Part shown: piece after piece, positions 6,064-13,629 of the stretch
Layout: each line of letters starts with the position of its first letter
Position numbering within the stretch: the first letter of the stretch is position 1
Origin: Oscillospiraceae bacterium
Lineage (GTDB): Bacteria; Bacillota; Clostridia; Clostridiales; Clostridiaceae
Assembly: GCA_009785875.1 (NCBI GenBank)
Contig: WQUF01000123.1
Location: 1 to 15,155 of the forward strand
DNA length: 15,155 bases
Direction of reading: 5' to 3'
Notes under the pieces: model-generated
Told to the model about the DNA's origin: nothing
What the model saw: only the letters and a program-made list of their open reading frames with translations
The model's database searches: none
Position numbers and translations under genes: made by a program

Positions 6064-7731
6064 TTACTTTGTGAAATAGAGAAGGTTTGAAGTGCTATCG
6101 TATCTCCATGAAAATCCAAACATCGCTTTTAAATCATCTGCAGATACGGTGTAATTGCTGCCATTCATTAAAACTTTATCTGGAAGAGGCGTATTGACAC
6201 CGTTGATTGTAGCGCATGTACTGTTTACTGCGGTTAGAACTGTTGTAGTTCCTCTAACAAGTGTGATTTGGTCATTTGATATTGAAGCTGAACCTCCGAT
6301 ATACTGTACGAATGCTTGAGCAGAAACGTACCATTTCCCATCGATTTGCTGTGGATCGACAAGCACATAAGGTTGTTGCAGCATATTGCCGTATATCACC
6401 ATTCTCGTGTTGCTGAATGTAGGAATCGCTGCTTTAGTGTTTGCGCATTTATCCATAACATAGTGGTCTATAGGAGTTCCATCCTGTTTGAATGCGTTAA
6501 TAGTGAGCGTATTTCCATCTACTGAAGCGGTTATATAATTAGGTTGATCCTGTGGATCATAGAAAAATGCATCCCATATCTTCGAAGATAGGTCAGGATA
6601 AGATTTATTGCCGCTTCTGCCTACTGTATAATATACAGTTCCTTGTGATATGCTACTTACGAAAGTATCGTTGTTTATTGGATATGTTCTTGATACGTCG
6701 TGATCATGTCCATTAAATACAATATCTACATGATATTTATCGAAGATCGGACAAAACGCTGCTTTTATATCTTCATTGGTCCTTGTTGCTTTGTTGTAGT
6801 AAGGAGTCTTGTGGAAAAAGACGATTTTCCATGTCTTGTCAGTATTCTTTAAATCATTGTCTAACCATGTTTCTTGAGCTGCAAGTATATCACCGTTGAT
6901 TGGTGCCTCTTCAGCTTCCTGGCTGTCCAGCACAACGATATGTACATTCCCATAGTCGTAGGAGTATGTTTGTCCTAAAAGACCTTCTGCGCCATTAGCA
7001 GGCAGCTTGAACTGTGCTTCCCAATAAATAGGTTTAACGCTGGTTGAGTAACCTCCAGGCAAATATGTTTCATGATTTCCTTGAGCAGGCATATCTGGTA
7101 TTGTATCGATTACTCCTTTTGCTGCTGGGAACCAATTCTCCCAATGATTGTAATCTTGACCGATTTCGACTGGGTCGCCGACATTTACGAAAAATTTAGC
7201 GTCGGGATTTGCTTTATATGCATTTTGGATTGTAGTTTGCCAAGGAGCATAGTTTGGATTTGCTTGATCTCCGCTTTGGCTGTCACCAAAAATGAGGAAG
7301 GAAAACTTGTTTGTATTATTGGCTTCAGTAGAGAAAGTATGAACATCGCTCCAATTAACCCCGTCACCGACTCTATACACATATGCTGTACCCGATGCTA
7401 GACAAGTAAGCGTCGCTGAATGGATATAAAAGTTTCCAGTGTTTGTGTCAAATTCAGTTGCTGTTTCTTTTACAGATAGAGCATTGCATGGGAAAGATGC
7501 CTTGTCCGAGTACTTAGCATATTGAACAATACCATTTTTAACAGTGAGGTCGGTTCTCCACGTGATCGTTTGCGTTGTCAAAGGGCTTTGCGTCCATGTC
7601 AGAGTAATGTGGTCAGGAACTGCAGAAGCTCCAATTGTTTGAGCTACAGCAGAGACGTTGCAGAGAACGCTAAGAAGCAGGATTAATGACAGTAACCAAA
7701 ATACCAGCTTGTTTTTTTTGTTTGATTGCAT
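6064..7731 (-). CDS. Secreted purple-acid-phosphatase-like metallophosphoesterase
   Basis: The 555-residue protein starts at ATG 7731 with AAGGAGG at 7738-7744. A Sec signal peptide (about residues 1-31) precedes an Ig/fibronectin-like purple-acid-phosphatase N-terminal domain (about 36-135, with HITLTWTQ and TITWRT). The calcineurin-like catalytic domain (about 142-350) shows FGDSQSG (Asp150), NVGDPVE (Asp186), QGNHE (Asn219, His220), FFHKTP (His307) and GHDHD (His342, His344). These are the expected ligands of a two-metal centre. Residues about 435-555 form a copper-amine-oxidase-N/stalk-like region (VLVDPQQIDGKWYVSAQAF...). The enzyme probably releases phosphate from organic esters outside the cell while held at the surface by the stalk domain. 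The substrate is not evident. It is transcribed alone, divergently from the ParB-like gene. Confidence 0.9.
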   Translation of the reverse strand: MQSNKKNKLVFWLLSLILLLSVLCNVSAVAQTIGASAVPDHITLTWTQSPLTTQTITWRTDLTVKNGIVQYAKYSDKASFPCNALSVKETATEFDTNTGNFYIHSATLTCLASGTAYVYRVGDGVNWSDVHTFSTEANNTNKFSFLIFGDSQSGDQANPNYAPWQTTIQNAYKANPDAKFFVNVGDPVEIGQDYNHWENWFPAAKGVIDTIPDMPAQGNHETYLPGGYSTSVKPIYWEAQFKLPANGAEGLLGQTYSYDYGNVHIVVLDSQEAEEAPINGDILAAQETWLDNDLKNTDKTWKIVFFHKTPYYNKATRTNEDIKAAFCPIFDKYHVDIVFNGHDHDVSRTYPINNDTFVSSISQGTVYYTVGRSGNKSYPDLSSKIWDAFFYDPQDQPNYITASVDGNTLTINAFKQDGTPIDHYVMDKCANTKAAIPTFSNTRMVIYGNMLQQPYVLVDPQQIDGKWYVSAQAFVQYIGGSASISNDQITLVRGTTTVLTAVNSTCATINGVNTPLPDKVLMNGSNYTVSADDLKAMFGFSWRYDSTSNLLYFTK

Positions 7732-7785
7732 GATTGTCCTCCTTATTTTTTAGTCTGAAATCGCATACATTTTTAGAATACTGTA

Positions 7786-7815
7786 ATTATACTATATACA
7801 TGAAGAGGTAATCAA
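7786..7815 (-). promoter_or_regulatory. Probable sigma-A promoter of the phosphatase gene
   Basis: On the minus strand TTGATT (7810-7815) and TATAAT (7786-7791) are 18 bases apart. They lie about 55-85 bases upstream of the phosphatase start, with its ribosome site between. The -10 is perfect and the -35 matches consensus in four positions. Confidence 0.55.
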
Positions 7816-8009
7816 TTATTATTTGGTAAAAAAATTAAAATTTTCCAGACATTTTAATACAAAATTTATGGTATTCGAAATACTATAAAAAATATTTTTA
7901 TTGTAACATTTTTAAGTTCTATTTATATGATGATTGTAGTATTAATAATATTGGAAATAAGATGAGGAAGTTTTCTTTGTACATATTATTTTTAAGAGGA
8001 GAATAGAAA

Positions 8010-9128
8010 ATGGATGAAGTAATAACCCTAGAGGAATATGACTTGAACCTTTTGAATGAATTAAAACAAGAGGGAATAATAAACCGAGATGAGATCAGAA
8101 AAAATTTGCTTTCCTTTGATAAATTGCAGTTTTCAAAAACAGTAGACCGAATTGATCTATATGATTTAGTAGAAATGGATACTACTACTAATTTCTTTTC
8201 TTTCCCTGACAACGAAGAATTCTTAGACCTCGTCTCTTCAATAGAAATTTTTGGGATAGTAACTCCGCTCGTCGTCACTAAACGAGAGTCAGATGAAAAA
8301 TACACTGTTGTATGCGGAAGAAATAGGCTACTCGCTTTAAGGAGCCTCTATGCCAATAGTAAAGATGATAGATTCCGAAGCGTACCCTGCATTCAATTAG
8401 GCAAAACCGATCCTATGATGCTTCAAGGATTGATAATAGCCAGTAATTTAAAATATCGAAAGGTGTCTTTAGAAGATCGAATCAAATCTATATTTATTTT
8501 AGATACTATTTTATCTAAAAACAAAAAATATCGCAACGAGTACAATGTCGCTGAGGTCATTGCGCAAAAAACTGGTGTAACGAGGAATACTGTGAATAAT
8601 TATTTAGCATTGAGAGGATTATCAGATACAGCAATGGATTTAGTGAATAAAGGGCATTTAAATCTAACAATTGCAAGGATGCTGGCTCGTGTTTCCCATG
8701 AAAAACAGGACGATATAATAAATACTTTAGAAGAAAATATAAATGATTTCAACAAGGTGAGGTCTCTTACTTCAAAGATTTACCCTCAAAGCAGCATGAA
8801 AGATGAAAAGACAGGTAAGATGGTACCTTTAACCTGGGAACTTCATTTGGAGAGTGCTAAGAAAGCTGTTGAGGAAAAGACTACTATAAAGATAACTGTA
8901 GTAGCAGAACTTGTAGGGGAACTATTGGAAAAATTATTTCAGGTAAAAGATGGATATGTGAAATTAAATCCAACTAAAAATGGGAATAAATATATGAAAA
9001 TAAACGTAATTGATAGGCATATGAGGCAATACTTGAATAGAGGCTTTATTAGTCAAAATATCTATGATAGAGCGGTTCCTAAGAAAGATCCTAAAGGGAT
9101 GGATTTATTGAAATCATTAGGGCTTTAA
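8010..9128 (+). CDS. ParB-like DNA-binding protein without a partner ParA
   Basis: The 372-residue protein starts at ATG 8010 behind AGAGGAG. The ParB/Sulfiredoxin-type N-terminal domain spans about residues 55-150. It includes IEIFGIVTPLVV (78-89), the nucleotide-binding CGRNRLLALRSL (102-113, in place of the usual GERRxRA) and ASNLKYRKVS (144-153, matching the ENLQRxDLS box). A helix-turn-helix (about 178-202: VAEVIAQKTGVTRNTVNNYLAL) and the helical central DNA-binding region follow. The C-terminal 120 residues are unrecognised. True chromosome-partition ParB proteins sit next to parA, but no parA lies on either side here. It may be a relic of a plasmid or phage, or a Noc-like or regulatory ParB. 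CTP binding is possible from the family but not shown. Confidence 0.8.
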   Translation: MDEVITLEEYDLNLLNELKQEGIINRDEIRKNLLSFDKLQFSKTVDRIDLYDLVEMDTTTNFFSFPDNEEFLDLVSSIEIFGIVTPLVVTKRESDEKYTVVCGRNRLLALRSLYANSKDDRFRSVPCIQLGKTDPMMLQGLIIASNLKYRKVSLEDRIKSIFILDTILSKNKKYRNEYNVAEVIAQKTGVTRNTVNNYLALRGLSDTAMDLVNKGHLNLTIARMLARVSHEKQDDIINTLEENINDFNKVRSLTSKIYPQSSMKDEKTGKMVPLTWELHLESAKKAVEEKTTIKITVVAELVGELLEKLFQVKDGYVKLNPTKNGNKYMKINVIDRHMRQYLNRGFISQNIYDRAVPKKDPKGMDLLKSLGL

Positions 9129-9249
9129 AATTTAAAAAATATGTAGGAAATTTTTATATAAATTTAGTCAAATTTAAATTCGATATAAGCATTGGTACGC
9201 CTGGTTTTTAAGAAAAGAACATAGGTCTGGTTTGTGTATGGAAAAATAA

Positions 9250-9326
9250 ATACATGATTAAATAAAATGCATATAATGGTATTGATAAACTTATAATAGC
9301 ATATAGGGTATATTTTAATCATGTAT
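9250..9326. repeat. Long imperfect palindrome downstream of the ParB-like gene
   Basis: ATACATGATTAAA (9250-9262) and TTTAATCATGTAT (9314-9326) are exact reverse complements, 51 bases apart. Between them ATGCATATAA and TTATAATAGCAT also pair, with one interruption. The whole could fold into a bent hairpin of about 77 bases. It lies about 120 bases after the ParB-like stop in a gene-free gap. It could be a small structured RNA, a short mobile-element relic or a protein-binding site. Confidence 0.45.
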
Positions 9327-9352
9327 ATATAGCCATATAGTGAAGTAATGCT

Positions 9353-9387
9353 GCTAAGGTAAATTTTTGCTTAACTTTAGCGTTTTT
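9353..9387 (+). terminator. Probable terminator downstream of the ParB-like gene
   Basis: GCTAAGGT (9353-9360) pairs with ACTTTAGC (9374-9381) with one G-T pair and a 13-base loop, followed by GTTTTT. It reads on the plus strand and sits just before the end of the convergent radical SAM gene. It lies 225 bases past the ParB-like stop, so it may end that transcript late. Confidence 0.45.
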
Positions 9388-9396
9388 ATGTATTGA

Positions 9397-10260
9397 CTAA
9401 AACATGGATAATTGCTGTTCTTTGGTTTCAAACCTCTTCAAATAAGCAAAGACATCGTCGGTTTTATAAAGGATGCCATTCTCTCTGCATATCTTTTGAA
9501 AAATAACCATCAGCTTCTTATTATTTGGACTTAAGCATTCGTATGACTTGCTAAATTGATTTATATATTTTTGCTTCAAACCTGGAAAATCCTCATCTAG
9601 TTTTTTATAAAAATATTCTCTGTTTCCATCCCTCAATGTAACGCCGAAACCAAAGCATAAGATACCTAAAACATCAGTCTTTACGCAATAATCGAGAATT
9701 CCAATCAAGTTTTCTTCTGTGTCATTTAGAAAAGGCAAAATAGGGCAAAGCCAAACCACAGTAGGTATTTTTGCTCCTTGCATAGCTTTAAGTACAGAAA
9801 CACGCTCTAATGTTGTGGATACATTGGGTTCAATCTTCTTGCATAAATCTTCATCATAGGTGGTTAAAGTGACTTGTACCACGCATTTTGTTTTATCATT
9901 GATCTTTTTTAATATATCCATATCTTTAAGGATACGAGCAGATTTTGTCAGTATTGTGAGTCCGAAACCATACTTTTCAATCAGAGCAATGCATTCTCGT
10001 GTAATCTTTAAGTCGCTTTCAAGATGCAAATATGGGTCACACATCGCTCCTGTGCTGATCATGCAGGGCTTTCTTTTCTTTTGGAGCTGCATTTCTAAAA
10101 TTTGAGGTGCATGATTTTTTATCTCTATGTCCTCAAAATCGTGATTCATCTGATAGCACGCACTTCGACTGTCGCAATAGATACAGCCATGTGTACATCC
10201 ACGATAGAGATTCATTCCATTTTGCGGGGAGAGAATTGTTTTATAATCAGCGTAATGCAT
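9397..10260 (-). CDS. SPL-like radical SAM protein (COG1533 type)
   Basis: The 287-residue protein starts at ATG 10260. The AAAGGAG site at 10274-10280 is 13 bases away, rather far, but a stop codon just upstream excludes a longer start. The radical SAM motif CTHGCIYC (Cys22, Cys26, Cys29) is preceded by NLYRG and followed by DSRS, the pattern of the COG1533 SplB-like family. TGAMCDPY (about 70-77) and LTKSARIL (about 103-110) are further family landmarks. Canonical spore photoproduct lyase uses a different motif setting, so this is a relative, not SplB itself. Its substrate is unknown; family members are often suspected in DNA repair. The protein ends QLSMF (283-287), close to the beta-sliding-clamp-binding motif QL(S/D)LF, which would suit a DNA-repair role. 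Confidence 0.85.
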   Translation of the reverse strand: MHYADYKTILSPQNGMNLYRGCTHGCIYCDSRSACYQMNHDFEDIEIKNHAPQILEMQLQKKRKPCMISTGAMCDPYLHLESDLKITRECIALIEKYGFGLTILTKSARILKDMDILKKINDKTKCVVQVTLTTYDEDLCKKIEPNVSTTLERVSVLKAMQGAKIPTVVWLCPILPFLNDTEENLIGILDYCVKTDVLGILCFGFGVTLRDGNREYFYKKLDEDFPGLKQKYINQFSKSYECLSPNNKKLMVIFQKICRENGILYKTDDVFAYLKRFETKEQQLSMF

Positions 10261-10340
10261 TCTCTAAATAGCACTCCTTTATAGCAGTTAAAAGTATTAT
10301 ATATGAACAAGTGTACGATTTCAAGTTTCTTTTTAATAGA

Positions 10341-10375
10341 AAAACTCCCACTAAGTTTCCTTAAGTGGGAGTTTT
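10341..10375 (-). terminator. Strong terminator between the cupin and the radical SAM gene
   Basis: AAAACTCCCACT (10341-10352) pairs exactly with AGTGGGAGTTTT (10364-10375), and the loop itself can add an AAG/CTT pair. T-runs are built into both ends, so it can work in either direction. It most likely ends the cupin transcript, leaving the downstream radical SAM gene to its own promoter. Confidence 0.85.
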
Positions 10376-10483
10376 CTAAATGATTACTAAAATTTTAAAG
10401 AAATGTCTTGGTATTAACCTACAATATATAATACTAATAATCATTCAAAAATATTCTTAATTTCAAAAATATTTTTTATAAAG

Positions 10484-10840
10484 TCATTTAATATTTTCAT
10501 TTCCAGGAAAAATCACAAGTAGCACCATTTTAAAATTTTGAACAGCCAAAACAGCATGTGGTTTATGAGAAGGCATTATTATTGTTTCACCCTTATTTAA
10601 GATATATTTTTTATTATCTATTGTGATTTGACCTTTCCCATCAAGACAAGTTACCATTGCATCACCAGAAGATTCATGAGTGCTTATTTCCTCGCCTTCG
10701 CCAAAAGCAAATAAAGTGAGGCTTACAAAATCATTTTGAACTAAAGTTTTGCTGACGATTTGACCCTTTAAGTAATCAACTTGATCTTTTAATAATAGTA
10801 TATTCTCAAAATCTATGTTTTTAATATACTTATTCTCCAT
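10484..10840 (-). CDS. Small cupin-domain protein
   Basis: The 118-residue protein is a single cupin barrel. The open frame can begin at GTG 10849, but that codon overlaps the GGAG ribosome site (10849-10852). ATG 10840, 8 bases further on, is therefore the better start. The two cupin motifs are visible: EEISTHESSGDAMVTCLDG.G (about residues 50-70) with one metal-site His, and LNKGETIIMPSHKPHAV (about 80-96) with His residues in the second half. Single-domain cupins of this kind bind a metal and act as small sensors, isomerases or dioxygenases. No activity can be assigned. A clear promoter lies upstream and a terminator downstream, so it forms a single-gene transcript. Confidence 0.85.
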   Translation of the reverse strand: MENKYIKNIDFENILLLKDQVDYLKGQIVSKTLVQNDFVSLTLFAFGEGEEISTHESSGDAMVTCLDGKGQITIDNKKYILNKGETIIMPSHKPHAVLAVQNFKMVLLVIFPGNENIK

Positions 10841-10869
10841 AATATCCACTCCAATTATTTTATATATTT

Positions 10870-10898
10870 ATTGTATCACATAAACGGAGCTATTGCAA
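10870..10898 (-). promoter_or_regulatory. Promoter of the cupin gene
   Basis: On the minus strand TTGCAA (10893-10898) and TACAAT (10870-10875) are 17 bases apart, with a TG one base before the -10 (extended -10). They lie 30-58 bases upstream of the ATG at 10840. The -35 overlaps the edge of the perfect palindrome at 10896-10939. Confidence 0.65.
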
Positions 10899-10939
10899 AA
10901 TGGCTATTTATACGCTGAAGCGTATAAATAGCCATTTTG
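10896..10939. repeat. Perfect palindrome with 20-bp arms and a 4-base loop
   Basis: Positions 10896-10915 are the exact reverse complement of 10920-10939, around the loop TGAA. The core of the stem is GGCTATTTATACGC. No T-run follows on either strand beyond the stem itself, so it is not a usual terminator. Its left edge overlaps three bases of the cupin -35 element. A regulator site for the cupin gene, an RNA hairpin at the end of the upstream tlp transcript, or a mobile-element relic are the options. Nothing else in the window has arms this long and perfect. Confidence 0.85.
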
Positions 10940-11040
10940 AACTTTATCACGATACAACTATAGTTATGCAACAGCACCGTTAAATGGGAAAAAAATTTTC
11001 AATAATGTTTGTCTTATTGTTCGGTTTGTTTCAAAAATGA

Positions 11041-11143
11041 TCATATTTAGTTGACACATCTGTTTTTTTATAATATCGACAAAATCTAATGAAATCAATG
11101 CATTTAAGTGAGATCAAAAACATTGAGTGTCAACTAAATATGA
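11041..11143. mobile_element. Short segment bounded by 17-bp inverted repeats, MITE-like
   Basis: The arms are exact reverse complements: 11041-11057 (ending TTTAGTTGACAC) and 11127-11143 (starting GTGTCAACTAAA). The segment of 103 bases has no coding frame. The match may extend outward to GTTTCA (11028-11033 on the left, directly adjoining on the right), but the left side has 10 extra bases. It lies 8 bases after the tlp stop codon. No clear target duplication was seen. It could be a non-autonomous element, the two joined ends of a deleted insertion sequence, or a large hairpin. The family was not identified. Confidence 0.4.
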
Positions 11144-11150
11144 AACACAC

Positions 11151-11354
11151 CTATTGTTCTTCAAGTTTATCTTGCATTAATTCAATGGCTTCTTCTCTTC
11201 TTTCATTTTTTGAATCGATGTCGTGCCTTATATTTTCATCATGTTCAGCATCAAAAGACAAATCTGAAAATTCGATGTTTTCCTTAGTATTCTCAATAGT
11301 TTCTTTGATATCACTTACGTAATTTGCTTTATTTTTCCTCGATTTTTTTGACAT
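11151..11354 (-). CDS. tlp: Tlp-family small acid-soluble spore protein
   Basis: The 67-residue, highly charged protein starts at ATG 11354 behind AAGGAGA. The features match Tlp ('thioredoxin-like protein', a minor spore protein of Bacillus and Clostridia). It has a central ENTKENIE repeat-like helix and the diagnostic C-terminal pattern KNERREEAIELMQDKLEEQ (about 49-67). Family members are made in the forespore and stored in the spore core. A CATAATA box (11383-11389, minus strand), like the -10 of forespore sigma-G promoters, lies upstream. No -35 is found at proper spacing, so this is weak. The gene is direct evidence that the host forms spores. The stop is followed within 10 bases by the inverted repeat at 11127-11143. 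Confidence 0.85.
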   Translation of the reverse strand: MSKKSRKNKANYVSDIKETIENTKENIEFSDLSFDAEHDENIRHDIDSKNERREEAIELMQDKLEEQ

Positions 11355-11446
11355 AACAAAATCTCCTTTTTTATTTTTTCATTATTATGATTTCTAGATT
11401 TTAAATAAATATTCTCTTATCATATTTATACTCATCCACAATTTTG

Positions 11447-12565
11447 TCATGGTACCTCAATCTCACATGTTTCTCTGATCTTTGTATAAATGACCTTATT
11501 AAACTTATTATCGATCCCATATCTGGAAAAACCAACATAAAAGCTTTTATTATTGTCATAAACCCACTTATAAAGCCTAACAGATTCATCGTAATTAGGA
11601 TTCGTAACGTTAGTAACCTTACAAAGATAACCTTCACCAAGAATTTTAATAACTTCATCGTAAGTCATATCATATTTCACATCATTTGTCTTTTCTATGT
11701 TTTTTATATTCGGAGGAAACAGTTTATTTTTATTGTCCTTATTATATAATAACTGTTTTGTACATACTTTTTTATATTCATCTGCAAGAATTAAAAGTCT
11801 AACTGTAGAGCCTCTATAGGCATAATTATAATAGGTATCTTCGTAACCATCAATTCCAATATAATCCAGTTTATTTCCAAATATATTATTTACGTCATCT
11901 AAACTCATTCCTAAATTAATATTATCAAACTTTTCCAATGTAATTATATTATCATTTACTTTTGTAGAATCTTTTAAATAATTGCTATTCAAGGCTCTAA
12001 TCAATTGTCCTTTCATATTAAAATAACAAATTAATCCATATCTCAATATTTTACCATCGTTTTCATATCCCCATGCGTATCCTTCCCTTAACTCATATGG
12101 AGAAGCATTTCTATAAACTTTTTCAATTAAAATACAATTCTCGCCTAAAAGTTTCTTTACATCACCTTCTATCATTTTTGGCTTTAATGACAAATATTTA
12201 TTTTCATTTGCTAAATTTAAATTATAGATATTTTTTCTATTATCTATATTTGCCCTTTTTAATACGAGGAGATCACCATTATATATTAGAGTAATTCCTT
12301 TAAAATAGTATGCGTCTAAATTATCAATTTTTTTAACACTTGATTTTATTCTCAATAATTCTTTCGCTTTTTCTATTGTTGTTGCTGCATTTATCTTTTC
12401 AAATGCTTCATAATTCACATATCTACTATAATAGAGATTCAATGCAGTTTCATAAACATTCCATACAATATTATAAATACGATATATTCTTAAACCGAGT
12501 ATAGCTAATATTAAAACAATTAACGAACTTCGTAAAATCATTTTTTTAAAGGTATATTTTTTCAT
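11447..12565 (-). CDS. Membrane-anchored protein with three BamE/BLIP-like repeats
   Basis: ATG 12565 is chosen as start (372 residues). The open frame extends to GTG 12574, but that codon lies inside the AGGTGA ribosome site. Counting from GTG, residues about 12-40 hold one membrane helix after a lysine-rich start, so the rest is probably outside the cell. Three similar units follow at about 134-195, 219-278 and 298-368. Each has an I-x-x-G-M-(S/T)-x-x-(E/D)-V-x-x-(I/L)-x-G helix, then a Y/W-rich strand and a hydrophobic strand (MIEGDVKKLLG, NLGMSLDDVNNIFG, YDMTYDEVIKILG). This is the SmpA/OmlA (BamE) and beta-lactamase-inhibitor-like fold pattern. A degenerate fourth unit may occupy about 60-108. 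The function is unknown; these repeats often mediate protein contacts. It follows the Thg1-like gene by 87 bases. Confidence 0.7.
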   Translation of the reverse strand: MKKYTFKKMILRSSLIVLILAILGLRIYRIYNIVWNVYETALNLYYSRYVNYEAFEKINAATTIEKAKELLRIKSSVKKIDNLDAYYFKGITLIYNGDLLVLKRANIDNRKNIYNLNLANENKYLSLKPKMIEGDVKKLLGENCILIEKVYRNASPYELREGYAWGYENDGKILRYGLICYFNMKGQLIRALNSNYLKDSTKVNDNIITLEKFDNINLGMSLDDVNNIFGNKLDYIGIDGYEDTYYNYAYRGSTVRLLILADEYKKVCTKQLLYNKDNKNKLFPPNIKNIEKTNDVKYDMTYDEVIKILGEGYLCKVTNVTNPNYDESVRLYKWVYDNNKSFYVGFSRYGIDNKFNKVIYTKIRETCEIEVP

Positions 12566-12593
12566 ATATTTCACCTACCGACTAAATGTATAA

Positions 12594-12634
12594 GTATGTT
12601 TATTTTGTTCAGATAATAAACAAACATACATTTA
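12594..12634. repeat. Interrupted inverted repeat between the Thg1-like and BLIP-like genes
   Basis: AAACATACATTTA (12622-12634) matches, in reverse complement, a left copy split by 4 extra bases (TAAATGTA at 12584-12591, then TATGTTT at 12595-12601). AATAAAC (12615-12621) also pairs with GTTTATT (12598-12604). This gives alternative folds in the 87-base gap. It may be a weak terminator or a processed site in the minus-strand transcript. Confidence 0.3.
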
Positions 12635-12652
12635 TTCATATCGGTTATTGGA

Positions 12653-13408
12653 TTATTTAATCAAATTTAAAATAAAATTTCCGTATTCATCTCCCATAGG
12701 TAAATCATAGTCTATTTTTATCCTCTTTCGCATACAAGTGGTCTCTATTTCAAGCTTTTTATCGAATCCTTTTTTCTCATATTCTTCAAAATAAAGTCCA
12801 ACACCTCTCTTTTGCCAATTGGGAATGTCATTAAAATTAATTCCATTTTGAAAGAGAAGCTCATTTTTATCTGCGACAGACATTCCCAATAAAAATTTTG
12901 TAGCAGCATTTACAGATTCACCATTTTTTCTAAGCGTATAATAACAGTAAGAATTTAGAGAATTTCTAAATGCATCTTGATTTCTCCATCTAAAATAATC
13001 CACAACCAATTCTTTATTAGGAAATTGACAAACTCTTGAATCAAAACAGCCAATATCTGAAAGCAAAAGAGAAAACTTCGCACTTGCTTCTCCAGCAAAG
13101 ATAGAGTTTAATTTTCTAATCTTTCTGTTAAATCCATCTTCATCAATATGCAGAAGAAGTGAAATCTCATCACTTTCAGTATATGCATAAGTCACTTTAA
13201 AGCCACATTCCATTAGATATTTTGTGGTTTCAACCATATAATCCCTGAATTTAATATCAAAAGGGACCTCGAATTTATGTATCTTCTTGGTTAATTTTGT
13301 AAAACCTCTTCCGTCAAGCCGCATGATGATGAACATATTTGGCAATACACAGAGGTCTAAGGACGTTTCATACACTCTCATCTTTGCATCTAAATCATCA
13401 AAATTCAT
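12653..13408 (-). CDS. Thg1-like protein, 3'-5' RNA polymerase (tRNA-His guanylyltransferase family)
   Basis: The 251-residue protein starts at ATG 13408 with AGAGGAG at 13416-13422. Family motifs are plain: MRLDGRGFTKLT (29-40, metal-binding Asp32), AYTESDEISLLL (75-86, Asp80 and Glu81 at the two-metal centre), the segment FDSRVCQFP (about 122-130), DYFRWRNQDAFRNSLNSY (about 137-154) and NWQKRGVG (about 197-204). Eukaryotic Thg1 adds G-1 to tRNA-His. Bacterial Thg1-like proteins, found sporadically, instead repair tRNAs shortened at the 5' end by templated 3'-to-5' addition, and the latter is the likely role. The gene is not next to a tRNA or RNase gene in this window. A possible promoter, TTGTTA (13453-13458) and TATGAT (13431-13436) with a 16-base spacer, lies upstream on the minus strand. 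Confidence 0.92.
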   Translation of the reverse strand: MNFDDLDAKMRVYETSLDLCVLPNMFIIMRLDGRGFTKLTKKIHKFEVPFDIKFRDYMVETTKYLMECGFKVTYAYTESDEISLLLHIDEDGFNRKIRKLNSIFAGEASAKFSLLLSDIGCFDSRVCQFPNKELVVDYFRWRNQDAFRNSLNSYCYYTLRKNGESVNAATKFLLGMSVADKNELLFQNGINFNDIPNWQKRGVGLYFEEYEKKGFDKKLEIETTCMRKRIKIDYDLPMGDEYGNFILNLIK

Positions 13409-13563
13409 CTTTATACTCCTCTACAATAAAATCATATTTTTGAATTAATTTGTAACAATAAAAACACATATTTAATATTATATTCATGTAGCAGAGAAAA
13501 GTAATGCTATTATAAGGTAGTTTAAAAATTATTATTCAGTGCCAAAGAAAATAAAGTACGTCC

Positions 13564-13592
13564 TTGTTACAAAAATAGATTTCTGGTAATAT
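13564..13592 (+). promoter_or_regulatory. Promoter in front of the methyltransferase relic
   Basis: TTGTTA (13564-13569) and TAATAT (13587-13592) are 17 bases apart, with TGG before the -10 (extended -10). AAGGATGG, a ribosome site, follows at 13616-13623, before the ATG at 13630. The relic has therefore kept its expression signals. Confidence 0.55.
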
Positions 13593-13629
13593 GATAAATA
13601 AAAGAAAAATATTACAAGGATGGTGAACG

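Noticed and set aside
9397..10260. Calling the radical SAM gene true spore photoproduct lyase (splB)
   Set aside because: The cysteine motif context NLYRGCTHGCIYCDSRS belongs to the wider COG1533 group, not canonical SplB.
11041..11076. TTGACA and TATAAT-like boxes in the MITE-like segment as a promoter
   Set aside because: The spacing (12-14 bases) is too short for sigma-A.
11401..11658. 85-residue minus-strand frame overlapping the end of the BLIP-like gene
   Set aside because: It lies in another frame of a well-supported gene on the same strand and looks like a shadow.
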